From NCBI GenBank assembly GCA_010672825.2, contig JAAHFU020000002.1, forward strand, positions 1,562,001-1,626,000: a stretch of 64,000 nucleotides of DNA. Direction: 5' to 3'. Of this stretch, positions 17,181 to 24,914 are shown one piece after another. A program made the translations under genes and the position numbers. Below the pieces are notes generated by a model. That model saw only the letters and a list, made by a program, of their open reading frames with translations. It made no database searches and was not told the DNA's origin. The stretch comes from Leptolyngbya sp. SIO1E4 (GTDB lineage Bacteria > Cyanobacteriota > Cyanobacteriia > Phormidesmidales > Phormidesmidaceae). Position 1 is the first letter of the stretch, and each line of letters begins with the position of its first letter.

Positions 17181-17276
17181 TATAGCTTTGTTCGGTTGGG
17201 GCCGGTACATCTTGGTCAAGACCGGGTCTAGGGGTTGGGGTCTAGGGTGTACTTTATCCACAGGCAAACTGCTATC
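17181..17276 (+). repeat. 96-bp G-rich repeat, copy 4
   Basis: A complete-length 96-bp copy from TATAGC to GCTATC, with the right end carrying one change. It belongs to the subgroup with ACTTTATCC rather than GCTTGATT after the G-rich core. Confidence 0.85.
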
Positions 17277-17322
17277 AGCGAGCTTCATCCCCTCGTGAGA
17301 CATGTCCGGCTTCGGCTAACCC

Positions 17323-17510
17323 CTATTCGGAGGCTACTGCTTATACATAAGTCCTGGTCTGATCCAGAAGGGTGCTGGAGACCCCCTCTAACTCCCCCTT
17401 ACGAAAGGGGAGAATGGGATCTCCCTCCTTGAGAAGGAGGGATTAAGGGAGGTGATGCAGCATTGAGGTTCATCCATTTGAGATGTGTATAAGCGGCAGC
17501 TATTCGGAGG
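17323..17510. mobile_element. 166-bp MITE with Tn5/IS4-like ends and 11-bp target duplication
   Basis: The element occupies 17334-17499. CTATTCGGAGG is directly repeated on both sides (17323-17333 and 17500-17510). The terminal inverted repeats are imperfect: the left end reads CTACTGCTTATACATAAGTC and the right end, inverted, CTGCCGCTTATACACATCTC. The right end differs from the 19-bp Tn5 mosaic end at only two positions. An 11-bp duplication fits IS4-family elements (9-13 bp). There is no transposase inside; the interior holds two short hairpins, one with perfect TCCCTCCTT/AAGGAGGGA arms. It inserted at the stop codon of the next gene, and the duplication restores that TAG. Confidence 0.8.
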
Positions 17511-18258
17511 GGTGGGATTTTTGATGCTGCGCTTCATGCAGTGCTAGCGCTAACCCGGCCCGCTCACTTAACCCTTGTGGCTTGTACCCCAGAGAGTGCG
17601 CAGCCTGATCGCCAAACAAACAGACTATCGCGGTTGGATAATCCTCAGCTAGAAGGTGTGGAGTCAGGAGTTCACGGGTGTAGGCGACGTCATCAGCGTC
17701 AAGCATTGGCTCTTTACACCCTGCCATTGCCAGGGCATAGCCTTCCTGATGCAGCATCTCTTGCAATGTGCGTGCATTCCCATGCTGTTGAATATAGGCT
17801 GCGCGATACACCGCAGCTAATGTTTCTTCGCGGACTTTTTGAGTCGATGGAACGTCACTTGTCCATAAAATACCAGTCAACCAACCTCGCTTAAGGCTGG
17901 GGCTTACTTCGAAGCGATGACGGAATTCGCTGGTGTAACGATCTGTCCAGCCCCCCATGAGGTCATCAGCTAAAACTAACCCGACTTTGAAGGCGCCGGG
18001 AATGTCCTGTAATGGCTCTGCAGCCTCGGAGATGGCTTGCGCCGCGACAGCCTCGGCCCCCATCGTAAGCAGCGTATCGAGTATTGCGGGGATGTGATCT
18101 TTGCCCATCGGGTTCATGACCACTAATGGCAGCAGGTCAATATCTGAAGCGTCTGCATTGAGCATTGTTTCGAGATAGGCGCGGAAGCGTGCCTGCCCCC
18201 GTGGCAGGGTGTAAAGATCACGCTGAAGCTGCAGTAGGGGGATGAATTCGAGTTTCAC
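17500..18258 (-). CDS. Conserved hypothetical protein, 252 aa
   Basis: I do not recognise a named family. The protein is soluble, with MKLEFIPLLQLQRDLYTLPRGQARFRAY-type N terminus (GTG start at 18258), a VVMNPMGKDHIPAILDTLL segment, GLVLADDLMGGWTDRY, and a C-terminal part rich in Ala and His. There are no metal-binding pairs or signal peptide. Its 3' end carries the MITE insertion described above, whose target duplication contains the TAG stop, so the protein sequence is unchanged. A degenerate 96-bp repeat begins about ten bases upstream of the start codon, and the purine-rich GAGTGAGG that could serve as ribosome-binding site lies inside that repeat. Confidence 0.7.
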   Translation of the reverse strand: MKLEFIPLLQLQRDLYTLPRGQARFRAYLETMLNADASDIDLLPLVVMNPMGKDHIPAILDTLLTMGAEAVAAQAISEAAEPLQDIPGAFKVGLVLADDLMGGWTDRYTSEFRHRFEVSPSLKRGWLTGILWTSDVPSTQKVREETLAAVYRAAYIQQHGNARTLQEMLHQEGYALAMAGCKEPMLDADDVAYTRELLTPHLLAEDYPTAIVCLFGDQAAHSLGYKPQGLSERAGLALALHEAQHQKSHPSE

Positions 18259-18266
18259 GGTGCACC

Positions 18267-18359
18267 GATAGCCTCACTCAGCTAAGTTCAGGATAGCTGG
18301 GTCGAGACAGGGCCTAGGGTATGGGGCTTAGGGTGTGCTTTATCTAAACTTCTTACTAT
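18267..18359 (+). repeat. 96-bp G-rich repeat, degenerate copy 5
   Basis: It matches the family from GATAGCCT through CTGGGTCGAGACAGGGCCTAG to the GTGTGCTTTATC stretch, and ends CTTACTAT. It lies in the 5' leader of the leftward 252-residue gene. Confidence 0.7.
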
Positions 18360-18527
18360 TTCTAGCGAACCAATTCAGAAAGCGTCCTGTGTTGAGATGA
18401 CCTTACAAAAACTTCAACGCAGAATTGGGGAAACCAGGGCGCAAAGATGTAGATCTATTTAGCGGTTCTCGCTCATTGACATCTATGCCCAGGTTTAACG
18501 GGCATGTTTACCTACACGTAATTCACT

Positions 18528-18686
18528 ATGCATACTATTGAGGTTCGCCCCTGGCGCTTGGTGGTTTTGTTCGGTAGCGTTTTGCTGCTGACTGCTTATT
18601 TACCCCATCCCAACCTGGGGAAAACCCTGCCGCAGTCTCTGGGTTCCCTGGTTAAAGTCTGGTTGGCAGAACCTTCTGAATCTTAG
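18528..18686 (+). CDS. Small single-span membrane protein, 52 aa
   Basis: This short frame starts MHTIEVRPWRLVVLFGSVLLL, which gives one hydrophobic helix (about residues 10-25), and has a Pro-rich stretch (YLPHPNLGK) and the end WLAEPSES. It is convergent with the amidase gene and stops 6 bp from that gene's stop. No family is recognised. The clean basic-hydrophobic start suggests a real small protein, but a chance frame cannot be excluded. Confidence 0.45.
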   Translation: MHTIEVRPWRLVVLFGSVLLLTAYLPHPNLGKTLPQSLGSLVKVWLAEPSES

Positions 18687-18692
18687 CTATCG

Positions 18693-19538
18693 CTACAGTC
18701 CAGCCCGACTGGGATAGCGGCGTAATAGCGAGAAAAATCGGTTGAAATCAAAGCTGCGAGGATCTTGGCGACTCCCTGAGCGGTCTACCGCTTTATGAGT
18801 GGTGATGCGCCTATCTGCGATATTGCTTTGGGAAAATAGCCACGCGAGGGACTCGTACTGAGATTGGGTATAGCCGCTGTGGCTAGGGCCGTTGCCTCGG
18901 CCATCGGAGGGGGTCTCTAGAGAGACGTGATAAGCAAAATTGTTGACAGATGATGGAAAAGCCGGATTAGTAACCACGGTCTCTGCCCCATTCGGGCCAT
19001 CGAAAACCGAATTTCCTGCCCCATAGGCCCGTTTCTCTGGAGGGACGATGTAATAGATCGTCCCGTCTCGCCCAATCAGCGTGTGGTAACTCACCTGATC
19101 ATTGTCGTTAGGGTGATAGGTCTGAAAGAGATTAATCGCACTTTGGGCTGACCCCACCGTTTCGTGGAGCACCGCGATAAACTCGTTATTAACGGCACGA
19201 CCATAGGCATCTGTACTGTAGCGATCGCCATAATTAGAAGGATCAGCAAGCTGAATTTCTTGGCGGGGTTGATAGTTAGGGGCCGTTTGTGCCAAGACTG
19301 GCTCTGTAACGGTGAAGTCCAAACGATTGTGGGTCTCTGTCAGCGAGGTGGGCACCAATGCCATGGCTGTGGATTCCGTCAACGTTGGTAAACCCTGGAC
19401 GACCTCGATTGCTTTTAGCTGATTATGATTCGGCCAAAACACGAGTAGTACCAGTGCAATAGCGAGTGCTGATACCAGGCTAAAGCTCCAAAATTTTGCC
19501 CATCGCCGCATTCCCGTTTGCCTCCTTGCCAGTTGCAA
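18693..19538 (-). CDS. N-acetylmuramoyl-L-alanine amidase (Amidase_2 type)
   Basis: This cleaves the amide bond between muramic acid and the stem peptide of peptidoglycan. A membrane anchor or uncleaved signal spans residues 16-35, placing the enzyme in the periplasm. A linker to about residue 115 follows, then the catalytic domain: VLHETVGSA (zinc ligand His125), SYHTLIGRDGTIYYIVP, HVSLETP (His204) and ITTHKAVD...RQDPRSFDF (His248 and Asp259). The layout matches the AmiD/PGRP fold. Length is 281 aa. The gene stands alone between two unrelated genes. Confidence 0.9.
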   Translation of the reverse strand: MQLARRQTGMRRWAKFWSFSLVSALAIALVLLVFWPNHNQLKAIEVVQGLPTLTESTAMALVPTSLTETHNRLDFTVTEPVLAQTAPNYQPRQEIQLADPSNYGDRYSTDAYGRAVNNEFIAVLHETVGSAQSAINLFQTYHPNDNDQVSYHTLIGRDGTIYYIVPPEKRAYGAGNSVFDGPNGAETVVTNPAFPSSVNNFAYHVSLETPSDGRGNGPSHSGYTQSQYESLAWLFSQSNIADRRITTHKAVDRSGSRQDPRSFDFNRFFSLLRRYPSRAGL

Positions 19539-19631
19539 TCAACGGCCTTCACGCCAGCGCTCGAAGCGCTGACGTTCATTTTGCCTGAGTCTTGAGATTG
19601 CGATCGCAGTTGTAAACTTTTCTTGCAAAGC

Positions 19632-20081
19632 TTACCAAGAAGACCACCGATCTAGTGCACGCTTGCCGCCCCACCGCGCTACGATTTCGTCATCATAGTT
19701 ATCAGCAAGTTTGATCACCGTTGTGACTGAATATCTCAGTTCGATTTGGTCACAGGTCGATCCGACCAAGCTGTGCTCGAACACAATGTCATTTTCAGCG
19801 TCTAATGCAAAACGGCCGAAGCGGATGCCATTGTTTTCTCGCAGGAGATAGTAGCCCAGTTCAGGGGTCACTTCGATATCTGTCACAACATAAGAGCGCG
19901 TTGTGATCAAAGCGTCATCCTCTTCCCAAGGCATAACCCGTGTAGAAGCTACCGCTGAGCCAAAGTTGATGACAAACAAAGGTTCATCTGCAAACGTGAG
20001 GACGCTTCCCCCAAATAAGTTGTGCATCCAAGGTTCAATACATTCGTAGCAATTTTTCTGAGCGGCTGATTGAAATTCCAT
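19632..20081 (-). CDS. YbjN / type III-chaperone-fold protein
   Basis: The sequence RENNGIRFGRFALDAENDIVFEHSLVGSTCDQIELRYSV matches the YbjN/CesT-like peptide-binding chaperone fold common in cyanobacteria, with the conserved GSTC and the closing DDEIVARWGG. It is 149 residues, soluble, with no signal peptide. Biochemical role in cyanobacteria is unknown; related proteins bind unfolded segments of partners. It is divergent from the GTPase gene that follows. Confidence 0.75.
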   Translation of the reverse strand: MEFQSAAQKNCYECIEPWMHNLFGGSVLTFADEPLFVINFGSAVASTRVMPWEEDDALITTRSYVVTDIEVTPELGYYLLRENNGIRFGRFALDAENDIVFEHSLVGSTCDQIELRYSVTTVIKLADNYDDEIVARWGGKRALDRWSSW

Positions 20082-20205
20082 TACGCTGCAAACTAAAGCC
20101 TAGTCTTTATATTCTCATCTTGTTGGTGCGCTTACGCGCAACTCGGTTCGTATCTTTCATTACGGCTTCTCAGTATCTTAAAGGAACTTTTTTTACTCTC
20201 TGAAG

Positions 20206-21690
20206 ATGGCAAACCCGGATCCTCCCCCAGAGACAGGTTCCCCTAATGCGGGGGACACCTTAGCCGATGAGTTAGAACAGGTCATTTTAGACTTCGAAGA
20301 TCTGCAGTCAGAATTGGCGTACGATCAGGCTAAAGGCACCCTCCAGTCTTTGCTGGATCGTCTCAATCTCACCCCCCGTGAAGCCTCTGGCCTACAGCCA
20401 GAAGTACAACGCCTGGGCACCCTGCTGGAGAAACTAGATCAGGCAGTGATTCACATTGCGGTGTTTGGCCTAGTCGGACGCGGCAAGTCTTCTGTCTTAA
20501 ATGCACTAATTGGGACAACGGTTTTCGAAACGGGGCCAACCCACGGTGTCACACAACAGGTTCAACGGGCTCAATGGGCTGTCAATCAAGAGACCTTTAC
20601 CGCAGATCACCCCATCTGGCGAGTCTCTTTACAAGGGACGGGGCAGTCTCGAATTGAACTGATAGATACACCGGGCTTAGATGAAGTCGAAGGTCAGGAA
20701 CGGGAGCAGTTGGCGAAGCAAATCGCTGGGACTGCAGACCTTATTCTGTTTGTGATTGCTGGCGATATTACTCGGGTTGAATATGACGCGCTTGTTCAAC
20801 TCCGTCAGGCCAGTAAGCCCATTTTGTTAGTGTTCAATAAGGCAGATCAGTATCCTGAGGCCGATCGCCACGCAATTTACACCACGTTGAAGGATCGACG
20901 CCTACAAGAACTCATCTCCCCGGATGAAATTGTGATGACTGCTGCGGCCCCCCTGGTTGCCGTAGCCACGCCCCAAGCAGACGGTCGCCAGAAACCTATC
21001 ATTCAGCGGGGAAGCCCTCAGGTAGAGGCTTTGAAACTCAAAATTCTAGAGGTTCTCCATCGAGAAGGTCTTTCCCTTGTGGCCCTCAATACGCTGTTAT
21101 ACGCTGATGAGCTGAACGAAACCATCTTGGCGAAGAAACTGCACATCCGTGATCAGGCCGCCAACGAGGTGATTTGGAATAGCGTCATGACGAAGGCGAT
21201 CGCGGTGGCGCTCAACCCAGTGACGGTGATAGACGTGCTGACGGGGGCGATCGTCGATGTGGTGATGATTTTGACCCTCTCGCGACTGTACGGGTTACCC
21301 ATGACCCAGGCAGATGCCGTGAAACTCTTTAAGACGATTGCTATAGAACTGGGAGGATTGTCCGTCAGCGAGCTGCTGGTAACCTTTGGCCTCAGCTCTC
21401 TAAAAGGCCTTTTAGGCGTCAGTGCCCCTGCCACGGCTGGGCTATCGCTGGCCCCTTATGCTTCGGTGGCTGTGACCCAGGCGGCTGTTGTAGGGGTGGC
21501 AACCTACAGCATTGGGCAAGTAACGAAGGACTACCTGGCTAACGGTGCGAAGTGGGGGCCTCAAGGGCCAAAATCTGCCGTCAGCACCCTCCTGGACACC
21601 CTAGATGAAGCCTCGATTCTGAATCGGATTAAGGCTGAACTGGCCGCTAAGTTGGATCGATCAGCTGCCCCGTCTGATTCTCCAGAATAG
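20206..21690 (+). CDS. Era-like GTPase with hydrophobic C-terminal domain (DUF697 type)
   Basis: Residues 80-230 form a TRAFAC GTPase domain: G1 GLVGRGKSS at 88-96, G3 DTPG at 154-157, G4 NKAD at 211-214, and an ATAAAPL-like G5 position near 245. The C-terminal part (about 325-455) contains several hydrophobic stretches (VVMILTLSRLYGLPM, GGLSVSELLVTFGL, APYASVAVTQAAVVGVATY), as in DUF697 GTPases that bind membranes. Family members are thought to act in membrane or cell-envelope homeostasis; the exact role is unknown. Length (494 aa) is usual. The start ATG at 20206 gives an acidic N-terminal helical region. Confidence 0.88.
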   Translation: MANPDPPPETGSPNAGDTLADELEQVILDFEDLQSELAYDQAKGTLQSLLDRLNLTPREASGLQPEVQRLGTLLEKLDQAVIHIAVFGLVGRGKSSVLNALIGTTVFETGPTHGVTQQVQRAQWAVNQETFTADHPIWRVSLQGTGQSRIELIDTPGLDEVEGQEREQLAKQIAGTADLILFVIAGDITRVEYDALVQLRQASKPILLVFNKADQYPEADRHAIYTTLKDRRLQELISPDEIVMTAAAPLVAVATPQADGRQKPIIQRGSPQVEALKLKILEVLHREGLSLVALNTLLYADELNETILAKKLHIRDQAANEVIWNSVMTKAIAVALNPVTVIDVLTGAIVDVVMILTLSRLYGLPMTQADAVKLFKTIAIELGGLSVSELLVTFGLSSLKGLLGVSAPATAGLSLAPYASVAVTQAAVVGVATYSIGQVTKDYLANGAKWGPQGPKSAVSTLLDTLDEASILNRIKAELAAKLDRSAAPSDSPE

Positions 21691-21707
21691 ACGGCTTCTC
21701 TAGCCCA

Positions 21708-21803
21708 TATAGCCTTGTTCAGGTGAGTCCAGTACATCTGGGTCAAGGCAGGGGCTAGGGTTTGGGGTTTGGGGTGTGCTTGATTAGCCTGCATACCGCT
21801 ATA
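21708..21803 (+). repeat. 96-bp G-rich repeat, copy 6
   Basis: It is a complete 96-bp copy from TATAGCC to CCGCTATA, directly downstream of the GTPase gene. Confidence 0.9.
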
Positions 21804-21832
21804 TATCTCTGCCCCCACTTCACCCGAGTCGC

Positions 21833-22012
21833 CTAAGCGTCTTCGGTGGTGACGACGGCTTCTACTTTGGCTTTTTGTGCAGTCTCATCGACTTCGGTAA
21901 TGGCCCAGCGCAGGGGTTCCCCCCGCTTTTGCAGTTCTGCTTCGACTTTTTGGGGCAAATCTTCGGGGTTTTCGCTCAGGTCAATTTCAGCAGTGATGAA
22001 ATGGGTGGTCAT
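21833..22012 (-). CDS. Conserved small cyanobacterial protein, 59 aa
   Basis: The start is placed at 22012 (MTTHFITAEIDLSENPEDLPQ); the longer frame to 22054 adds 14 residues without a better start context. It is a short acidic soluble protein with an alternating beta-strand pattern and ends AVVTTEDA. I think similar small proteins occur in other cyanobacteria but know no function for them. It precedes the ferredoxin gene's 3' end by about 110 bp on the same strand and could be co-transcribed with it. Confidence 0.55.
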   Translation of the reverse strand: MTTHFITAEIDLSENPEDLPQKVEAELQKRGEPLRWAITEVDETAQKAKVEAVVTTEDA

Positions 22013-22121
22013 GTTGAGTTCTGTAATATGAGGTTGGCGTGAGGTTGGTAACATTCATGTTGTGAATCCGTGGTGTGGATCCTCCTCGTTCATCCAGCTT
22101 GGATCGCGACGGCGATCGCCC

Positions 22122-22442
22122 CTAAGAGGGCTGCCCAAACTGCTTTTGATAAACAATGTCCTCCTTCTCTGTTTCTAGTTTGATGTCAGAGCGAGGCAAG
22201 GCTACACAGAGCAAGGCATAGCCTTCTGCCTGGAGGTCAGGCCCCACCCCCATGCCCTCTGCCTGATCTACAGTTCCTTCGGTGATCAGTGCTGCGCAGG
22301 TGGTGCAGACCCCCGCACTGCATGAAAATGGGAGATCTAAACCAGCGTCTTGGGCCGCCGACAAGATAGTTTTATCTTCTGGCACCTGGAGGGTCGTTAG
22401 GGTGCCCTGGTGATTAATTTCAACGGTGAAGGTATTTGCCAT
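22122..22442 (-). CDS. Plant-type [2Fe-2S] ferredoxin
   Basis: It is an electron carrier with Cys41, Cys46, Cys49 and Cys79 in the C-x4-C-x2-C...C pattern (SCSAGVCTTCAAL and LLCVALP) that binds one [2Fe-2S] cluster. The start is set at 22442 (MANTFTVEI), with GAGAAG upstream, rather than at the longer frame. The C-terminal tail (TEKEDIVYQKQFGQ) is longer than in the photosynthetic PetF, so I take it as one of the minor ferredoxin paralogues, partner unknown. Length is 106 aa. Confidence 0.92.
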   Translation of the reverse strand: MANTFTVEINHQGTLTTLQVPEDKTILSAAQDAGLDLPFSCSAGVCTTCAALITEGTVDQAEGMGVGPDLQAEGYALLCVALPRSDIKLETEKEDIVYQKQFGQPS

Positions 22443-22486
22443 TCGCTTCTCTTCTCTCAACCCTATTTGCTCACAAACTCGAACAA

Positions 22487-22666
22487 TTATGCTGCGCTGG
22501 CTGGGAAGGTGTTGTCAAACTCTTCTAACAAGTCATCCATTTCTTCCAACGCTTGATTAACATCGATGCGAAGCGTGCCGAGATCAGGTTGCTCTAACAG
22601 CTTTAGCAACACCTCGCGTTTGCCCCGAATCTTTTCAATGTGATCGCGAATCGCCTGTATATCCAT
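22487..22666 (-). CDS. Small helical cyanobacterial protein, 59 aa
   Basis: The start is taken at 22666 (MDIQAIRDHIEKIRGKREVL). The protein is one long amphipathic helical hairpin with heptad-like Leu spacing (VLLKLLEQPDLGTLRIDVNQALEEMDDLLEEF). There are no membrane segments. It lies 45 bp upstream of the ferredoxin gene on the same strand, which suggests an operon. Function unknown. Confidence 0.6.
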   Translation of the reverse strand: MDIQAIRDHIEKIRGKREVLLKLLEQPDLGTLRIDVNQALEEMDDLLEEFDNTFPASAA

Positions 22667-22806
22667 GCCAGTTTTTGATGACTCTCCAGTTACCCAGCAT
22701 AGGCAACTTTGGAACCAGTTGGAAACTAGCGTCAGTGGGATTAGGGGCATCGGGCCTATTTCCTGACTAGCGATACAATTACAGGGCGAATCAACTAAGA
22801 GAAATC

Positions 22807-23379
22807 ATGCTGCGGAAAACATCCCTGGGAAATGTGTTATTGACAGTTGGTGGTGTGCTAACCGTGATTGGATTTGTGGCCTATTTTCAGGACAATGCCA
22901 CCCTGAACCTGGCGGGCTTTTTCTATGGGATTCCGGTATTGCTGGGGGGGCTGGCGCTGCGAGCAGCGGAACTAGAACCCACTCCCTATTCGCAAGAGAC
23001 TCCGCCAGAAATATTGGCCCTGCGAGAACAGCAGGCTACCCCTACGCAAAATCAGGTACGTAGTGACGTGACTCGGTATCGCTATGGACAATCAGCTCAT
23101 CTGGACGAAGTGCTTGAGCGGCTGGGGTTAGCCCCTTCTGATGAGGCCCGACCTGAGTTGACAGCGGTGCGAGAAACAGACATGGACGGCGCCTATGCCT
23201 TGATCCTGGAGTTTGACTCGCCGCAGGTGCCCTTCGCCAAATGGTTAGAAAAGCGGGAGAAAATTGAGAAATTTTTCGGACCTGATATTCGAGCTGAAAT
23301 TATTGAACCCGGTGAGAAGAAGGTTGATGTGGCGTTGATCGCGATCGCTACCCCCACCCCTGCCGAGCCGGTTTCCTAG
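22807..23379 (+). CDS. DUF2854 family membrane protein
   Basis: The 190-residue protein starts MLRKTSLGNVLLTVGG and has two hydrophobic helices (about residues 9-25 and 32-52), followed by a soluble domain with ALREQQATPTQNQVRSDVTRYRYGQ and LVLEFDSP. This pattern is the DUF2854 family, conserved in cyanobacteria and plant chloroplasts. I do not know a tested function; the restriction to phototrophs points to the thylakoid or photosynthesis. It is divergent from the helical small protein gene. Confidence 0.85.
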   Translation: MLRKTSLGNVLLTVGGVLTVIGFVAYFQDNATLNLAGFFYGIPVLLGGLALRAAELEPTPYSQETPPEILALREQQATPTQNQVRSDVTRYRYGQSAHLDEVLERLGLAPSDEARPELTAVRETDMDGAYALILEFDSPQVPFAKWLEKREKIEKFFGPDIRAEIIEPGEKKVDVALIAIATPTPAEPVS

Positions 23380-23552
23380 GGTAGAATCCAGTGCGTTGAC
23401 CTCCGTTGTTTCACGGTCACGGTTAGACGGTCGTGTAGCAGTGCTGTGGGTCTCATCGCAACAAAGGTATAGGATGTACCACACGCGCCTCAAAATCGCT
23501 GTAGCGTGTTCCTGAATTACGACCCTGACTGTTTCTGGAATGAGGTAAGTGA

Positions 23553-24500
23553 ATGGCAACGGAAGCTTTGGGCTGGTGGGGGGTGCCCTTAGGGATTTTG
23601 GCTGGAACCCTGCGGGGCAGTGCGCCATTTCTGTTCGTTAGCCTGGGGGAATGCCTGACTGAGAAAAGTGGCAAAATTAACCTCGGCCTGGAAGGAACGC
23701 TGCTGATGGGTGCCATGAGCGCTTATGGGGTTTCTTATCTCAGCCAAGATGCGGTCGGGCCTTTTTGGGCACCGTGGCTCGGGGTGTTAGTTGCAGGGTT
23801 CTCAGGGATGGCGCTGGGGGCAATTCACGGCTGGCTCTCTCAACAGCGTCGGGTCAATGACGTGGCCGTGGGTATTGCCATGATCATTTTTGGCAGCGGT
23901 CTGGCGTTTTTTCTGGGTAAGCCCTTCATTCAGCCCCAAGCGCCCCAGCTTTTCACCTTTAACTGGGGAGCCTGGAGCGGCCATCCAGCGGTGCAGGCGG
24001 CGTTGAAAGTGAGTCCGCTATTTTTGATCGGGGTAGCGATCGCGCCCTTTATGCAGTGGTTCTTTCGCGCTACCCGTTGGGGGTTGTATGTACGAGCGGT
24101 AGGAGATAGCCCCGATGCGGCTCGTGCCATGGGCATTTCGATTTTTAAGGTGCGATTTTTAAGCATCCTGGCAGGGAGTTTCTTAGCCGGTATTGGGGGT
24201 GCCTGTCTTTCGCTGTATTACCCCGGTGTCTGGACTGAACGGATTTCTAGCGGCCAGGGGCTGATGGCGGTGGCCCTGGTTATTTTTGCCCGTTGGAACC
24301 CGGTGCAATGCCTTTGGGCATCGCTGCTGTTTGGCGGGGCCCAGGCGATTGGGCCAGGATTCCAGTCTGTGGGCATCAATTCCTACTACTATTTGTTCAA
24401 TGCGGCGCCTTACATCCTGACGCTGCTGATTATGGTGATTACCTGTTCTCCTAAACGGACGTTGATTGGCGCACCGGGTGCTTTAGGGAAAACGGACTAG
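23553..24500 (+). CDS. BMP-type ABC transporter permease (nucleoside/sugar class)
   Basis: This 315-residue inner-membrane protein belongs to the BPD_transp_2 class used with BMP-family lipoproteins: LFVSLGECLTEKSGKINLGLEGTLLMGA, the RRVNDVAVGIAMIIFG segment, TRWGLYVRAVGDSPDAARAMGI (the ATPase contact loop) and ERISSGQGLMAVALVIFARW. Eight or nine helices are visible. The second permease, ATPase and binding protein are not in the window, so this half of the transporter is an orphan here. It is followed 3 bp later by the allophanate-hydrolase-like gene, so the imported molecule may be an amide or ureide; this is inference. Confidence 0.88.
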   Translation: MATEALGWWGVPLGILAGTLRGSAPFLFVSLGECLTEKSGKINLGLEGTLLMGAMSAYGVSYLSQDAVGPFWAPWLGVLVAGFSGMALGAIHGWLSQQRRVNDVAVGIAMIIFGSGLAFFLGKPFIQPQAPQLFTFNWGAWSGHPAVQAALKVSPLFLIGVAIAPFMQWFFRATRWGLYVRAVGDSPDAARAMGISIFKVRFLSILAGSFLAGIGGACLSLYYPGVWTERISSGQGLMAVALVIFARWNPVQCLWASLLFGGAQAIGPGFQSVGINSYYYLFNAAPYILTLLIMVITCSPKRTLIGAPGALGKTD

Positions 24501-24503
24501 CCC

Positions 24504-24914
24504 ATGAGCGATATTTTTAAGCTGGCGGTCAATGGCACGCTTATGCGGGGGCTTGCCTTAAACCCGAATTTACTCAACGTTGGGGCCACTTTCGATCGCG
24601 ATGCCCGCACTGAAGCTGCCTACCGTTTTTGGAGCATCAATGATGAATACCCCGCCATGATTCGGGTGGCAGAGGGCGGTGTTGCGATCGCAGTAGAAAT
24701 CTGGAACGTTCCAGCTGCGGGGCTGGGGGTAATTTTGAGTCAGGAACCGCCAGGCTTGGCCATTGGCAAGGTTAAGTTAGCCGATGGCGAGGTTGTCCTG
24801 GGCGTTATTGGAGAACCGCTCACGGTAAAAGACCAACGGGAAATTACTCAGCTGGGTGACTGGCGCCTGTACCAGGCATCGAGGCGGGAGTACTCAACCA
24901 ACCGCGATACTTAG
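24504..24914 (+). CDS. Protein related to the allophanate hydrolase C-terminal domain
   Basis: The sequence LAVNGTLMRGLALNPNLLNVGATF, TEAAYRFWSINDEYPAMIRVAEGG, AIAVEIWNVPAAGLGVILSQEPPGL and GEVVLGVIGEP follows the C-terminal domain of AtzF-type allophanate hydrolase, a gamma-glutamylcyclotransferase-like fold. Here it stands alone at 136 residues without the amidase half. In AtzF this domain decarboxylates the product of the amidase half. Three bases separate it from the permease gene, so the two are surely co-transcribed. I infer a role in using an imported amide, urea-like or heterocyclic nitrogen compound. Confidence 0.8.
   Translation: MSDIFKLAVNGTLMRGLALNPNLLNVGATFDRDARTEAAYRFWSINDEYPAMIRVAEGGVAIAVEIWNVPAAGLGVILSQEPPGLAIGKVKLADGEVVLGVIGEPLTVKDQREITQLGDWRLYQASRREYSTNRDT

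Noticed and set aside
17480-17499. Sequencing-adapter contamination (Tn5 mosaic end)
   Set aside because: The match has two changes, lies inside a 166-bp element with its own target duplication and recurs at 46985-47004; it is genomic.
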